Shown one piece after another: positions 52,201-62,876 of a DNA stretch of 64,000 bases. Under the pieces are notes generated by a model. That model was not told the DNA's origin, searched no databases, and worked only from the letters and a program-made list of their open reading frames with translations. How positions within the stretch are numbered: position 1 is the first letter of the stretch; each line of letters opens with the position of its first letter. The stretch spans positions 2,271,643 through 2,335,642 of the forward strand of contig NC_049985.1 of assembly GCF_000003815.2 (NCBI RefSeq). The letters run 5' to 3'. Source of the stretch: Branchiostoma floridae. Lineage: Eukaryota; Chordata; Leptocardii; Amphioxiformes; Branchiostomatidae. A program made the position numbers and the translations under genes.

Positions 52201-55200
52201 AGGATGATAATGACAACTGACTTTCACAACCTAGTATGATCTTTTGATCTTCCTTCCAATTTTTACTTTTCTCTCAAAGTGTAAGAGTAAAAACTTATCA
52301 GCTGTAAATTGTCTGTTCAGCGAAGTCTTAATATATTTCATTTCTTTCCAAAGATTTGACTTGAACTGACAAGAATTCAGGAATCTTGTTCTATTTAAGC
52401 ATAAGCCTCCAGGTAAAGATCAAGTTTGTGCACCTCATGCCTCACACTAGTGACCTAATGCTTGATCAACTCAAAATCAGGTGAAGACTTGGTGAAAGCC
52501 TCATCAATTGTGAACATGTCAGAATTAAAACCAAAGCCTGCACTATCATTTAAAGTCTGAAGGAATCACTGATTGATTGAACGACCTTGTGATGAGTCGG
52601 CTGACCCGTTGACGGAAACCTGCGGCTGGGGCGTGTCTGATGGGTCAAAGGTCAGCTTGTAGGGCGGAGCCTTCCTAGCCCGGAGCCCAGCCTCCTCCTC
52701 GGCCACACACTGGGGGTTGGTCTGCAGCCTCTCCAGCTGGAAGCTAGTCTCCTCCCAGACGTCACGGAGGGCCGCCATTTTGTCGCTCAGAACTTCTGTG
52801 CCATTCACAGAGATTTTCACCTGCATGAAGGAAGGAAGATTTTAGAACTGTTTTAAGACCTGTATGAGGCATGCTTTGGCTAACTTATCTGGTGGTTGCC
52901 AATTTACTTTTCAGCACTTCTGCATCATTCAGAGACTTTCACCTGCATCAAGGAAGGGATACATTACAACTGTTTTAAGACCTAAATGTATTCACCTTCA
53001 GGAAGTAAGGTTTTATAGAACTGTCTTAAGACCTGTATGAAGCATGCCTTGGTTAACTTATCTGGTGGTGAACAATCTTGCTTCTATAGCTCAATGTTGC
53101 AGCTTTCAACCCAGGCCTGGTTAACAGTGTTTTGAACTTTACCCTGAATGCTCCTGTCAGGGGTTGAGGTCCGGAGGAAGACATATTTTAAAAGAGGTTT
53201 GCTCAGTGCACTTCAGGGCACTAAACCAAAACTCACTGGAACAGCATCTCTTCTCCCTAACTCAGAAACATTATGATTGAGCTCAACTAAATGACCCAAT
53301 CTGAGGCAAGGTTTACAAAGCCATCAGTCCACCATCTTATCTCAGTCACACCTTCAGTATCTTGAAGACCCTGTTCTAATTTCTCCCTGTCATTTATCTG
53401 TCTTCCATCCTTCAGACAGAAAGTAAGCAGTTGAGGGCTGAATGACAGATGTACATATGATGTCACTAGGTATACCTGTGATAAGTCAAAGGATATACAC
53501 AATGTACATGTACCGGTATACAAACTAGTATCTTAATAAAACAAACAAACTAGTATCTTAATAAAACAAACAAACAAAAAAACTACCCATACCTGAGCCT
53601 CTGTGCCTTCCCCTAGCGAGTGTCCGATGCGCTGGCAGGAGACGCCCGCCTGTGTGTACCTGGCCGCCACAGCGTCAGCCTGCTCCACAGTTGTCTCCAA
53701 CACCAACCCTAGCTCCTCTGCAAACAGCACGTCCACTGGGCTGGCTGGAGGGGACAGAGAGTTTTGTTTTACACTTAAAATCACTTCTCATAATTATACC
53801 AAGTGCCATATATCATACCGACACACACTGGAAGGGGCGGAAAGTTCTCTTTTACATCTCCAACACCAACCCCAGCTCCTCCGAAAACAGCACGTCCACT
53901 GGACTGGCTACAGGGGACAGAGAGTTCTGTTTTACACTAAAAATCAACTCTCATAATTATACGAGGTGTTATATATAATACCGACACACACTGGAAGGGA
54001 CAGAAAGTTCTCTTTTGCGTCTCCAACACCAACCCCTCCGCAAACAGCACGTCCACTGGGCTGGCTGCAGGGGACAGAAACTTCAGTTTAGAAAGGATCT
54101 GGTTCTACTGGATCAATGAATGAATTAATCAATGAAATCCTTCATGATCAGTGAATCAATCGATCAATTGACTAGTTGGTCAATCAGTCCATCAATCAGT
54201 TAACCAATCAATTGATCAATCACTCAACCAGTTAACCAATAAATCAGTTACCTAACCAATTAACAAGCCAAACAACCAACCAGTCCATCAATCAACTGAT
54301 CAATCAATCAATCTTATGAAATATCTACACCATTTCACACCAATCAACCAATCAATCACTCAATAAATGAATGAATAAATCAACCAACCTGTAACCATTT
54401 AATAAATCAATAAATCAGTAAGTCAATTGGTTGACCAATGAAAGAATGAATCAGTCAATATATCTATCAAGCTATCTATCAGCTAGTCATATTTGAATTA
54501 CCACATACATGTACATGTTCATTGCTTTCACAGCCTTAAGTTGCATCATGATTGATAAGAATGGGGTAGGGTTGTCTCCAGGAACTGTCCCATCCATCCA
54601 GGATGGAAATTTGCTTGTTTGGAGAAAAAGTATTAACCTATCTGTCCCCCAAATCTGAATTTCATGACATAAAGCTGTTGAAAATCTTTTTTTCTGAACT
54701 TAAAATGACACAATTAACATGGAAAAACAGAAACAATTGCCTCCCAAACAATGAAAAAATTTAAAGCTGGTGACAACCCTTTATTGGGGACACAGTTCGT
54801 AAAGTGATGACTTAAAGTTACCACTTATAAGGCAGTTAACCACTCAAGAAATACAGATACTATAGAGCCGTTTCCCTACCTTTGTTGTCTGCAGTGATGT
54901 TGACGTCCATCCCATAGTTCCCAGCGAAGGCCATCTCCAGCAGACATGTGACCAGGCCCCCGTCACTCACATCATGGCCTGCCGTCAGGAGACCCTCTGA
55001 AGGGACACGGGGAAATAAACTTTAACTCGACTTGAAAAAGGCAATACTACTTTTATGTCATACCTGGGCCACGATAACATTTGATACGGTTATTCCAGGC
55101 TGGATGTTAATTTTCCGTATCACACAGGCTTCCATCGATTAAATAGATATATTTACTTATTTGGTTAATTTCAAAGCAGACTAATAAAATGTACATACTA

Positions 55201-58200
55201 ATAGCTGAGCCTTCCTGAATTGTGTATAGTCTGTTAACAATGATCAAATAAACCACCATACTAGAAACAGCTGTGTTTAAGATCATGGCACAACCTGCAT
55301 CCAGTTTAAGTTGCAACAATTGGGGCATGTGCACATTTGTTCATCCAAAATTGGAGTTGTGCACCTAATTCTTGACTGTGGCTGCACCTGTGCACCTTGA
55401 TACTTTTGCATGCTATAGGGTTAAGATAGTATTGTACACCAATACACAGAATGCTTTTGAAATCTGCGCATCAGAAAAAGCAATTTTTATTGTACTTTGT
55501 TGATTGTATTACTGTTACAGTTTCAAGTTCTGAAGAGAGGCAGTAAGGTTTGTAATGATGCTCTGCCAAAATTCTACTTCTATTACATTCTATAATTGTT
55601 GTGTACCCAAATCTTAAGGTTAGGTGTACCAGTGCGCCTATTCCATTCACAAAAAGAAATTTTGAGCCCTGATTTTTCTTCTAATGTCTCAAGTAGTATA
55701 AAATCCAAGACTTCCCAACCTTCTATGAGTTTCTGCGTGATGTTAAATCCCTGCACCAGACGTTGAGGCTTGTCCAGATCGGGTGACTGGTCCCCCAGCT
55801 GGTTGTAGCACTGCGCCAGGGCTGTACCGCCTAGGCGGTGTCTCCCTCCGCTCAGGTCGACATAAAGCAGCGCACCTGAGGTACAGGACAGGTGAGAACA
55901 GGAGGAAACTCAGAGTTCCAACAGCTGGAACTGCTGTATTTCAGTTAAACTTATCACTGACTTGGGAAAGTACTAATTGTACAAATTAAAGTAATTTGAT
56001 GTAGCTTGTGTAATCCAGTGTTTATTGACCCTGCCTCTGGACGAAGAGTTTAATTCTCTGTTTTTGCTTTGACTTGCATGCTACTGAAAAGGATCCTTGG
56101 GATGGTATTTTAAGTCGTGGTCCACTTTGCATGTAAATACTGTACATATCGTCTGTCTTCTCTCATGATCAATGAAAGAGTAGCTCTTCAGCAAGCTAAG
56201 CTGGATAAAGGTCTTTTTCACGATTTACTATGCGTAAGACTCTTATTTCATCTACTTATAAGTAAAGTATCAAGTAATATACATGATGAAGAGAAGAAAG
56301 TGACTTCAGAACTAGAAATATTTGGCCCATGACGGATGACAACTTGACCTCTTACCTTTGCCCCCAGGGCATTTGAGGTCAGGGGTGACTGTTGCAGTGA
56401 TGTCGGGACAGGCAGCGTACACAGAGACAACCAGGGTGCCTGGATATAACACAGACATGAAGTTAGACAGGCACCCGGTCCAACAACATTTTATGATTTT
56501 GGGATGAAGGGATTGTCACTAGCAAAAAAAAAATTAAAATCACTAGATATTCTTGTTAGCAAACGACTTGTAGCAACTGAAATTTTGGGGCATGAGTATG
56601 GAACCTTTTATGGATATGTACCAAAAGTTGCCTTTTTGTGGTCAATACTTTTCAGGTGATGTCCTTTTGAAATTCAGAGGAGAAGAGGTGAAAAAAGCAA
56701 TGATTCAAATTAGTTTTGATGGCTTCATACCTACCAAATTTCTAACCCTGCCGTGTGCCAGATAAGCACAAGTGCTCGTCAGCTGGCCTGCCTAACAAAT
56801 CTCCTCCACTCGTGACGGTTCGAGAAAAGAGTCCATCTAGATCTGCCCATTTGAGGCAGGTCATGGATTTCTTTTACACCACAGGGTGGAAACTTAGCAA
56901 CTATACCCCAGGATTTGAGTCGTACCCCTTGTGTCTGTGTGAGAGAACTTTATTGAACCCCCCTTGTAACTTACCTGGAGACTTGACAGTTTCCTGGCCC
57001 ACCTTAGCAGCCATACTGAGGGAGTCCTTCCCCCCGTCCACGGCCACACCCAGCTCCTGCATGACATCACACATGGCACGGCAGGCGTGGAACAGGGCAG
57101 CACCTTCTCCCGGCAGCTTTGCAGGCCACATCCAGTTCCCACTGCACTTCACATCCTGGAGGAATGAAGGAGTGAAAGAGTGAGTAATAGAAAACAATGC
57201 ATGGCTGCCCTCTGGAGGAACGAAGGAAGGAAAAAGTGGTTTATAGGACATCACATGGCCCAGCAAGCGTGGAACAGGGCAGACCCCTCACCCAGCAGCT
57301 GGGCTGGCCACATCCTGTTCCCACTACACTTCACATCCTGGAGGAATGAAGGAAGGAAAGAGTGGGTTATAGAAAACATTGCATGGCTGCACTCAGGAGG
57401 AATGAAGGAATGAAAGAGTGGTCATAGAAAACATCACACATGGAAAAGAGCGGCACTCTCACCCGGCAGCTTGGCTGGCCACATCCAGTTCCCACTGCAC
57501 TTAACATCCTGTGTTAACAAAGAGTGATTTACAGAAATATCACACATGGCTCGGAAGGCACAGAGTAAGGTTGACATTCTGGAGGAACGAAGGAAGGAAA
57601 AAGTGGTTTATAGGACATCACATGGCCCGGCAAGCGTGGAACAGGGCAGCACCCTCTCCAGGCAACTTAGCTGGCCACATCCAGCTCCCACTGCACTTTA
57701 CATCCTGGAGGAATGAAGGAGTGAAAGAGTGAGTAATAGAAAATATTGCATGGCTGCATCCTGGAGGACTGAAGGAATGAAACAGTGGTTCCTACAAAAC
57801 TGGAACAGAGTTTCTGTTGCACCAGGCAGCTTTGAAGGCCACATCCAGTTTCCATTGCACTTCACATCCTGGTGGAACGAAGGAGTGAAAGAGTGGGCTA
57901 CAGAAAACATCATATGGAACAGGGCAGCCCCCTCTCCAGGAAGCTTTGCAGGCCACATCCAGTTCCCACTGCAGTTCACATCCTGGAGGAATGACGCGAA
58001 GGAAAGAGAGATTCATAGAAAACATTGCAAGGTTGACCCCTGGAGGAAGTATGGAATGAAAGAGTGGTTAATAGAAAACATCATATGGAAGAGCTACAAC
58101 ATCTGCGGGAAGACTGTTCCAGGTGTAGATTGCCCTGATGCTAAAGGAGGGGCTAGGGATAGGGGTTTGACAATCTTGTAGGGGTGGCCTCGATCTGGTG

Positions 58201-59728
58201 CGTCCATCAACATTGAAATCGAACAGGCGACTTGGGACGATATGGTCCATCATAGACACAAAATGTTGCAGTCAAACATAGGGTTGTAGTCAGCACCCAT
58301 CCTTCTGTCCTTTGATGGAATTTTGCAGCTGGGGACGGAATTTTTTTTGCCCATTCCGTCCTCTGTGAACAAAATTTAACCCTCAAAATGCAGGAAATAG
58401 GGTTTCAGAGGGTCTAGATTTCAAAGTTTTCCTTGGGAGCATGCCCCCGGACCCACTAGGAACGCTGCACCAAAGCCATTCAAAATCAAGGGGACAGAAA
58501 ATGCTTTCAGGCTGGCTACAACCCTGGTCAAACATACATACTGTGGATACGTACCTTGAGGTCAGTGACCCTGGCGAACACCAGATTTGTGAGCGCCTCT
58601 CCGACGGACATCCTGGCCCCCGCGGCCGGATCCAGCAGCCCTTTGATTGGCTGTTCCCCTATCGCTGTTGCCGAGCCGACCGTGCCGAAGTGCGAGAGTG
58701 CGGTGACGGCGACGTCAGCCAGCGGAGTGTGGAGGGGGCCGACGCACTGTTGCTGGGCGACCAGGCCTGTCACAGACCTGTCAACCTGGGGAGGGAAAAA
58801 CATATAATTGAGAGCTCATCTATGGTTCAAATGTGTGCTGGTGTAACATCGACCGGAGAAATTTGCATTAACAACTGAAACATCATGCTTTTCTTTGGAT
58901 GTGTGCACCTTCTAGTGATTCACAGGAATACTGCACAAGGTAATGCCCGAACAAGGTTGAATTAATGAGGTATACATGATTTACAGTATGGTTAAAGACC
59001 TTTCTTTTTAATTTTGGAAAATGCCAAAAATTGATGCGTGCGGAATGTCATCCATATTATGAAATCAATATGGCCATATTGGCTGAAATGATAAAAATAT
59101 GAACATTGAATAGTACAACAATGCAAAACTGTTATGCATCAGATCACTAGCATTCTAAAAATCAAATTGTAATCATACATTGTGCACAAGTACATGTAAT
59201 ACTATATGAATAAACTGAACAAAAGTACAATGTCAGGTCAAAGATTTCATATCCCTTGCTAGTGGTCACCAAAACGTCAGCTAGGTTGTACCTTGGTTAA
59301 TTAGTGTTAACTTATTGCTTGATGAATTGTAACAAACTGGCTGCACACTGGAGGACTATTCTACTATTAAAATAGGGGGAGTTTGAGTGTTAGTGATCGC
59401 ATGGTTCACAGATGGTTCATAACAATCAGTGATCTCCAAACTTGATAAAACTATTCACTGATTGACAGAAGTTTGATTGTTTGATTGTTTTGTAATTTGC
59501 CGACTGTAACAAAGTTACCCAATTCAGGAAGCCTGGAAGGCACTTCCTGCGCATGTAATTTTGCTTTGGTGAAATAGATAAATAAAAGTTACTTACCTTG
59601 TTTGTGAGGTACCTCTTGCTGGCCACAGACGGCAGACGGAGCACACGCTCCAACGCTGCTCGCACGCTCAGCCCATCAGGCAGGGTCAGGGGCGTCAGGT
59701 TTGGGGTGATGGTGTCAAAGTTGAATGT
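49296..59728 (-). CDS. PFAS: phosphoribosylformylglycinamidine synthase (PFAS), C-terminal 13 exons
   Basis: PFAS (FGAR amidotransferase) converts FGAR, glutamine and ATP to FGAM in cytosolic de novo purine synthesis. Exons in transcript order: 59728-59597, 58785-58555, 57155-56975, 56439-56356, 55875-55720, 54996-54880, 53744-53593, 52820-52586, 51706-51618, 51238-51124, 50811-50647, 50277-50119, 49606-49296. They total 2127 nt (708 codons and stop) with every phase matching. Signatures: VDRSVTGLVAQQQCVGPL, CSGNWMWPAKLPGEGAAL, VAVDGGKDSLSM, LLYVDLSGGRHRLGGTALAQ, AGHDVSDGGLVTCLLEMAF, IREEGSNGDREM. The glutaminase domain has the nucleophile in SLGVCNGCQ and the His-Glu pair in MMPHPER. Vertebrate PFAS has about 1,340 residues, so the N-terminal half must lie beyond 59728, probably past the window end. 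No break seen. Confidence 0.93.
51898..51960 (-). repeat. partial copy of a PFAS exon start and acceptor
   Basis: tctctgatcaccgcaacctt, then cgggcggcgctctggata copies the 5' part of exon 51706-51618 and its acceptor (51677-51712), about 230 bp upstream in the intron. A base change and a deletion break the frame. No donor follows. Confidence 0.8.
53728..54090 (-). repeat. two extra copies of a PFAS exon start and acceptor
   Basis: caccaaccctagctcctctg, then cacgtccactgggctggctg, which is the exon start and acceptor at 53744, recurs near 53891 and 54048 (spacings about 163 and 157 bp) with the intron sequence gacagagagttctgttttac between. The copies have small deletions and lack the rest of the exon. 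Confidence 0.88.
54100..54480. repeat. (caat)n-like low-complexity tract
   Basis: Degenerate tatca / caatcaatc / accaatc repeats in a PFAS intron. Shorter versions occur at 49610-49670. No other content seen. Confidence 0.75.
57156..58100 (-). repeat. tandem array of at least five degenerate PFAS exon starts
   Basis: The 5' part of exon 57155-56975 (plus cagctttgcaggccacatcc, then cactgcacttcacatcctgg) with flanking gaatgaaggagtgaaagag recurs near 57270, 57440, 57640, 57800 and 57917, at spacings of about 115-200 bp. On the minus strand each reads like CSGNWMWPAKLPGEGAALF with a changing frame. Each keeps an acceptor-like tcctccag, but only the first has a full exon and donor. (aaagagtgg)-type intron repeat joins them. 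Confidence 0.9.
58095..58259 (-). mobile_element. LINE reverse-transcriptase C-terminal relic
   Basis: Minus-strand frame with SRLFDFNVDGRTRSR and IYTWNSLPADVV, the usual ending of CR1/Rex-type LINE ORF2. About 55 codons only, ending against the PFAS exon-copy array. Lies in the intron between exons 58785-58555 and 57155-56975. Confidence 0.55.
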
Positions 59729-61317
59729 CTGCAAAGGGAGGAGGAAATGAGAGAAGTCTGTATACTAGTGGTGGGTACCGCTATGAAACTTTTACCTGCA
59801 CCACTCCGAATTTAGGAAGTATAGAATAGATCATACTAAAATTGTTCAGGAACCATTGCTATTTACTATTTTGTACTTTATTGGTGGTAACAGTCAATGC
59901 AGCTAATAACAAATATCACAAACCTACATCATAGGACATTTATGTATAAAACCCAGTACATGGACCAGTGCAGGTAGACACCAGAAATACCTGCACAGCT
60001 CCAATTTTACCTGCACTATTATAACCTGCATATGCAGGTGGTATTTTGAGCCCTCACTAGTGAGCCACCAGTGGTATTTGTTACATCTCAATTCTTATCT
60101 AAAGTTTTACTGATGTTGCTCAATGGAACATTTTTCACACAGCTGGTAACTCGTTAATGTTTCTACATTTTGCATTTTGTACAAGACACTTGAGTACAAA
60201 GACCACTGCCAGTGGAGTGGCTCCTTGCTGTAGCGATGGCAAACACGTACAATGTACGTAAATAACTTCATCAGGTTGGCAGTTATTCAGATAGTAAGGT
60301 TCTTTTGGCACAACCAGTGTGTACTAACTTCCAACGTTTCGATATCTATCAGACACCACCATCAGGGGTAGAATGACAGGAAACTACTTCTTGCTGCTAC
60401 TTATAGCCGATGTAGGTGGCGCTGCAGCTGCATGCAAGAATGCCGTCCCAAACGTATCAACTTGTATCCCCCCTTGCCTCGTCTTGTATACCCCAGCGCC
60501 ACCTACATCGGCTATAAGTAGCAGCAAGAAGTAGTTTCCAGTCATTCTACCCTGATGATGGTGTCTGATAGACAATGTACAATGTAGTTGTGTGGCCCAA
60601 AAGCTTCAGAAACGGAAATAGGTGCCTAATGCACCATTTGGTGCTGGAGGGATCTTAACTTTTACATTAAAAACATTTCTGTTCGTTTCATGGAGCTTCG
60701 AGATTTATAGTAAAACTCTGGCGCTGAGGCACTATAAATTTTTGTACATGTTGATGCCAGATGGCTGTACTGAGGCGTGCATTCATTGACATCTATGAAT
60801 TGGAAGAATTTTGTAATAACTGCTGTTGCTGGAAAACTTTATATAGATGATACCTCTCCAATTTCCTGCATTCTTTGAACCAAGAAATTAAATTGGTGAA
60901 TTGGCCTTATAGAGAAAAGAATCTAATACATGAAAATAACATACACGTAGGCGGTATCAAGTAATTAGCCTGTCCTTGATGGAACAAAAACACTTACACG
61001 AAGCAGTTACCAGAAAATTCTTGCTATGTGTTAGACTGGGATGATGGACATCCAAATCGACAGGTACAAAGGTTGCTCCTTACAACAGCTATTAAAAACT
61101 TAATTGAAAGATCAGCCGCTGAATACCTTTTGACGTCAGAGGCGACTTTCGTGCACAAAAAGTCACCAACAACATTTTTTCTAAGTAGGACATCACATTA
61201 AGCGCAATATGCATAAATTGGCTATCTTTAGCCAGTACTTGCCACTGCGTATATTGCTGGATCAGTAGTCTGTTCAGCCATCGAGAAAACGGTACGCTAT
61301 TCCTAAGAGTCCTGTTT
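59729..61317. other. PFAS intron or 5' region
   Basis: No further PFAS exon recognised here (I looked on the minus strand for the conserved segment preceding the TLPDGLSV exon). It contains the long-inverted-repeat MITE at 60346-60571. The last 100 bp should hold the GPCR's promoter or 5' UTR. Confidence 0.5.
60346..60571. mobile_element. MITE with about 77-bp terminal inverted repeats
   Basis: Left arm starts ctatcagacaccaccatcag (60346) and reaches atgtaggtggcgc (60422). The right arm is its inverse, starting gcgccacctacatcggctat (60496) and ending atggtgtctgatag (60571). The arms differ at about four positions, and a 70-bp unique centre separates them. No coding capacity. Confidence 0.88.
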
Positions 61318-61338
61318 TTGTGCTATTTGGCTATCAAG

Positions 61339-62637
61339 ATGGAAGAAGAAAGTGACGGTCCATCAGAAGATGACGACATCAACCGTGTTCTATCCCTCGG
61401 CGCAACATCCCAGACTCTCCAGGTAACATACCTCATCATCAGCCTGGTACTGTCGGTAGGATGCGGCCTGCTACTCATTTTCGTGGTCTGGAAGAAACGG
61501 TACCTGCACAAGCCGAGCCATTACCTTCGTTGCAATTTAGCCGTGGACGACATCATCTTCACAAGTTGCCTGATTCCGATCCGTATCCACGCCCTTTTGC
61601 AGCAAGATGTTGGCGGGGAACATCTGTGGTGCACGGCTAGATTACTGGTAGCGCCTCCATGTCTGACATCTATGGCTGGTACATACCTCATGATGGCGGT
61701 AGATCTGTACCACTTCGTGTGCAACCCACTACACTACCACGACAAGGTCACCACGAAACGGGTGGTCGCTGGCATCTTGGCGATCAGAGCATACTCCTTG
61801 TTCATCGGAATAGTGTCTGTGGCTTTTGGACTGCCCAAATACAACGTGTCATGTGAGTTGGAATTATCTGTCTCCTTCACTGACATTTTCAGAACCATCA
61901 ACTTCTTTGTCATGATACTCGCCACTCTCTTCATCCAAGTGCTCTACTACCTCGTCTTCAAGGAAGCCAGGAGACAACAGGAGAGGGATGAGAACCACAA
62001 CCTGTGGGTCTTCCAGACCAAGGCATTCAAACTGATGCTGCCGCATCTTATTGTTTGGACTGTATCCGCAGTCACTGTCTGTTTCATGGCAGCCATGGCA
62101 CAAGCTTTCATCAGTAAAGATCACATGTCGCAAAATGCCCTGATCATCGCACATCAAGTGTCCATCCTGCTGTATCTGACCGTATCGTCCATAGCCAACC
62201 CCATCCTCTACAGCTTCCGGTTGCCCGAGTTTCGTCGAGCCTTTAAGCAGCTGTGTGGTTTGCCAACCAACACGCCACCTGCGGTACCGGCACGGCGGCA
62301 TCGAGACATGGAGATGCCCGCCATCACGGGTCCTGGGCAAGATGCTCCGGCCTCAGAACTGATGCCAGCTCAAACCCCTGTAGAGAGCCTGATGCCACCA
62401 CCAAAGGACGCATCTTTCGACCAAGCTCAGAAGCAGACAACAACGGCAGACATGAGCCCAGGACTAGCGCCTCGTACAGGAAGCCATGGACATAAGACCT
62501 GTTCAGGGCGACCATTCCAGCTGACAGTCCGGGCAGAGGTGCATGCTGAACCAACACCACGTTCCAGTGAGGCCAACTCGGAAGCCCTTCCCGGACAAGT
62601 GGACTTGGATGAAGAATCATCAGATGTCCCCTATTGA
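61339..62637 (+). CDS. class A (rhodopsin-family) orphan G-protein-coupled receptor, intronless
   Basis: About 432 residues from MEEES at 61339 (aagATGG context); an in-frame ATG at 61318 would add seven. Seven hydrophobic segments: TM1 (VTYLIISLVLSVG), TM2 (CNLAVDDIIFTSC, with the sodium-site Asp), TM3 preceded by the disulphide Cys (LWCTARLL), TM4, ECL2 with NVSC (glycosylation site and disulphide Cys), TM5 (FFVMILATLFIQVLYY), TM6 (LIVWTVSAVTVCF, with Trp but no CWxP Pro) and TM7 with NPILYSF. The DRY motif at the TM3 end is DLY (VDLYHFVCNPLHY), losing the arginine that normally contacts the G protein, and TM4 has no Trp. A long Ser/Pro/Thr-rich tail of about 130 residues ends in DVPY. Ligand unknown. 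It probably sits in antisense inside a PFAS intron. Confidence 0.85.
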   Translation: MEEESDGPSEDDDINRVLSLGATSQTLQVTYLIISLVLSVGCGLLLIFVVWKKRYLHKPSHYLRCNLAVDDIIFTSCLIPIRIHALLQQDVGGEHLWCTARLLVAPPCLTSMAGTYLMMAVDLYHFVCNPLHYHDKVTTKRVVAGILAIRAYSLFIGIVSVAFGLPKYNVSCELELSVSFTDIFRTINFFVMILATLFIQVLYYLVFKEARRQQERDENHNLWVFQTKAFKLMLPHLIVWTVSAVTVCFMAAMAQAFISKDHMSQNALIIAHQVSILLYLTVSSIANPILYSFRLPEFRRAFKQLCGLPTNTPPAVPARRHRDMEMPAITGPGQDAPASELMPAQTPVESLMPPPKDASFDQAQKQTTTADMSPGLAPRTGSHGHKTCSGRPFQLTVRAEVHAEPTPRSSEANSEALPGQVDLDEESSDVPY

Positions 62638-62671
62638 GGGCCAAGTGTCGCAAAATTAAACATATACATAG

Positions 62672-62876
62672 AACGATTTTTCTCTCACACAGAAGAGTTG
62701 AAAAAGGTCTCACACACAGACAGATTTTTCTCTCTCACACATCAGTGGAAAAAATTCGCACACATTGACAGATTTTTCTCTCTCACACAACAGTTGAAAA
62801 AGGTCGCACACATTGACAGATTTTTCTCTCTCACACAAGAGTTGAAAAAGGTCCCACACATAGACAGATTTTTAAA
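62672..62876 (+). repeat. 48-bp minisatellite after the GPCR stop codon
   Basis: gacagatttttctctctcac recurs exactly every 48 bp (62719, 62767, 62815, 62863 in the last, truncated unit), with gttgaaaaaggtc between; a partial unit precedes at 62672. Because 48 is a multiple of 3 it makes a periodic open frame (DRFFSLT...), which is not a gene. It starts about 35 bp after the stop, so it is likely in the 3' UTR. Confidence 0.9.

Noticed and set aside
57180-58181. Plus-strand frames with repeated RNEGxKE segments (up to 150 codons)
   Set aside because: Antisense translations of the degenerate PFAS exon copies.
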